This document shows, one piece after another, positions 63,843 through 64,000 of a DNA stretch of 64,000 nt (positions are counted from its first letter, which is position 1; every line of letters starts with the position of its first letter). A program made the translations under genes and the position numbers. The stretch covers positions 1 to 64,000 of the forward strand of contig NZ_AZFV01000005.1 of NCBI RefSeq assembly GCF_001435815.1. Direction: 5' to 3'. The notes beneath the pieces were generated by a model. The model ran no database searches. It was not told where the DNA came from and saw only the letters and a list, made by a program, of their open reading frames with translations. Source of the stretch: Companilactobacillus nantensis DSM 16982 (lineage in GTDB: Bacteria > Bacillota > Bacilli > Lactobacillales > Lactobacillaceae).

Positions 63843-64000
63843 TTAAAATATTTGTGAACGATATAATCCCACAACTTTACCAAGGATTTCGACGTTGTCT
63901 AAAATGATTGGATCCATTGTATCATTTTCTGGTTGTAGGCGGTAATGTCCGTTTTCTTGATAGAATCTCTTACATGTTGATTCAATATCTTCAGTCATCG
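63843..64000 (-). CDS. lexA: SOS repressor LexA, C-terminal part
   Basis: Partial: the 5' part lies beyond the window. The visible end reads [19 protein letters not shown] and then [21 protein letters not shown] to the stop at 63843-63845. This is the closing stretch of the LexA peptidase domain ([14 protein letters not shown]). LexA would bind the SOS boxes at 13474-13514. Confidence 0.9.
   Translation of the reverse strand, partial: MTEDIESTCKRFYQENGHYRLQPENDTMDPIILDNVEILGKVVGLYRSQIF

Overview
The window is a low-GC Firmicutes chromosome segment, most likely from a lactobacillus of the Companilactobacillus type. The genus is my inference from the codon style, the gene neighbourhoods (gmk-rpoZ-priA-fmt, recG-plsX-acpP-rnc-smc-ftsY, oleate hydratase, hrt-type heme exporter, fRMsr) and the absence of sporulation genes. 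No rRNA, tRNA, prophage, IS transposase or CRISPR array was seen.

Layout. 1-4.7 kb is accessory: two small minus-strand genes, a type-B carboxylesterase and two membrane proteins. 4.8-24.8 kb is a long housekeeping block read to the right: rplU-prp-rpmA, efp, asp23-nusB, folD-xseA-xseB-ispA-tlyA-recN, an SOS-controlled YolD-like gene on the other strand, gmk-rpoZ, then priA-fmt-rsmB-stp-pknB-rsgA-rpe-thiN. 24.8-31.5 kb is an inserted, mostly sulfur-metabolism region: a T-box leader (probably methionine), a tandem structured repeat, metQ, luxS, an SDR, a cystathionine lyase/synthase, an AT-rich gene with uracil-DNA-glycosylase-like motifs and a beta-helix protein. 31.6-47.8 kb returns to core genes: rpmB (minus strand), asp23-fakA, recG-plsX-acpP, rnc-smc-ftsY-ylxM-ffh, rpsP-rimM-trmD-rplS. 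48-60.9 kb is accessory again: an hrtRBA-like heme exporter with two visible operators, oleate hydratase with its TetR regulator, a flavin-binding protein, an RpiR regulator divergent from a Gfo/Idh oxidoreductase, a DMT transporter, fRMsr, an NlpC/P60 secreted hydrolase, a GNAT and a histidine phosphatase. 61-63.5 kb holds serC-serA behind a leader. The window ends in the 3' part of lexA (minus strand).

Two things stand out. First, a repeat of about 180 bp occurs seven times, always between genes. Each copy folds into the same multi-helix shape, yet the helix sequences differ from copy to copy with compensating changes, including an outer stem of 17-24 bp that is different in nearly every copy. 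This is strong internal evidence for a selected RNA or single-stranded DNA structure, and I do not recognise the family. Second, the serC-serA leader carries a 24-codon peptide with a good ribosome binding site, three serine codons (two adjacent, all within four codons) and mutually exclusive hairpins ending in a terminator. It is a textbook-shaped candidate for ribosome-mediated attenuation by serine.

The SOS pieces (a LexA-box promoter for the YolD-like gene, lexA itself, recN, priA and recG) and the serine pieces (serC, serA and a neighbouring histidine phosphatase that could supply phosphoserine phosphatase) each form small functional groups. All coordinates were read by hand and may be off by a base or two for the non-coding sites.
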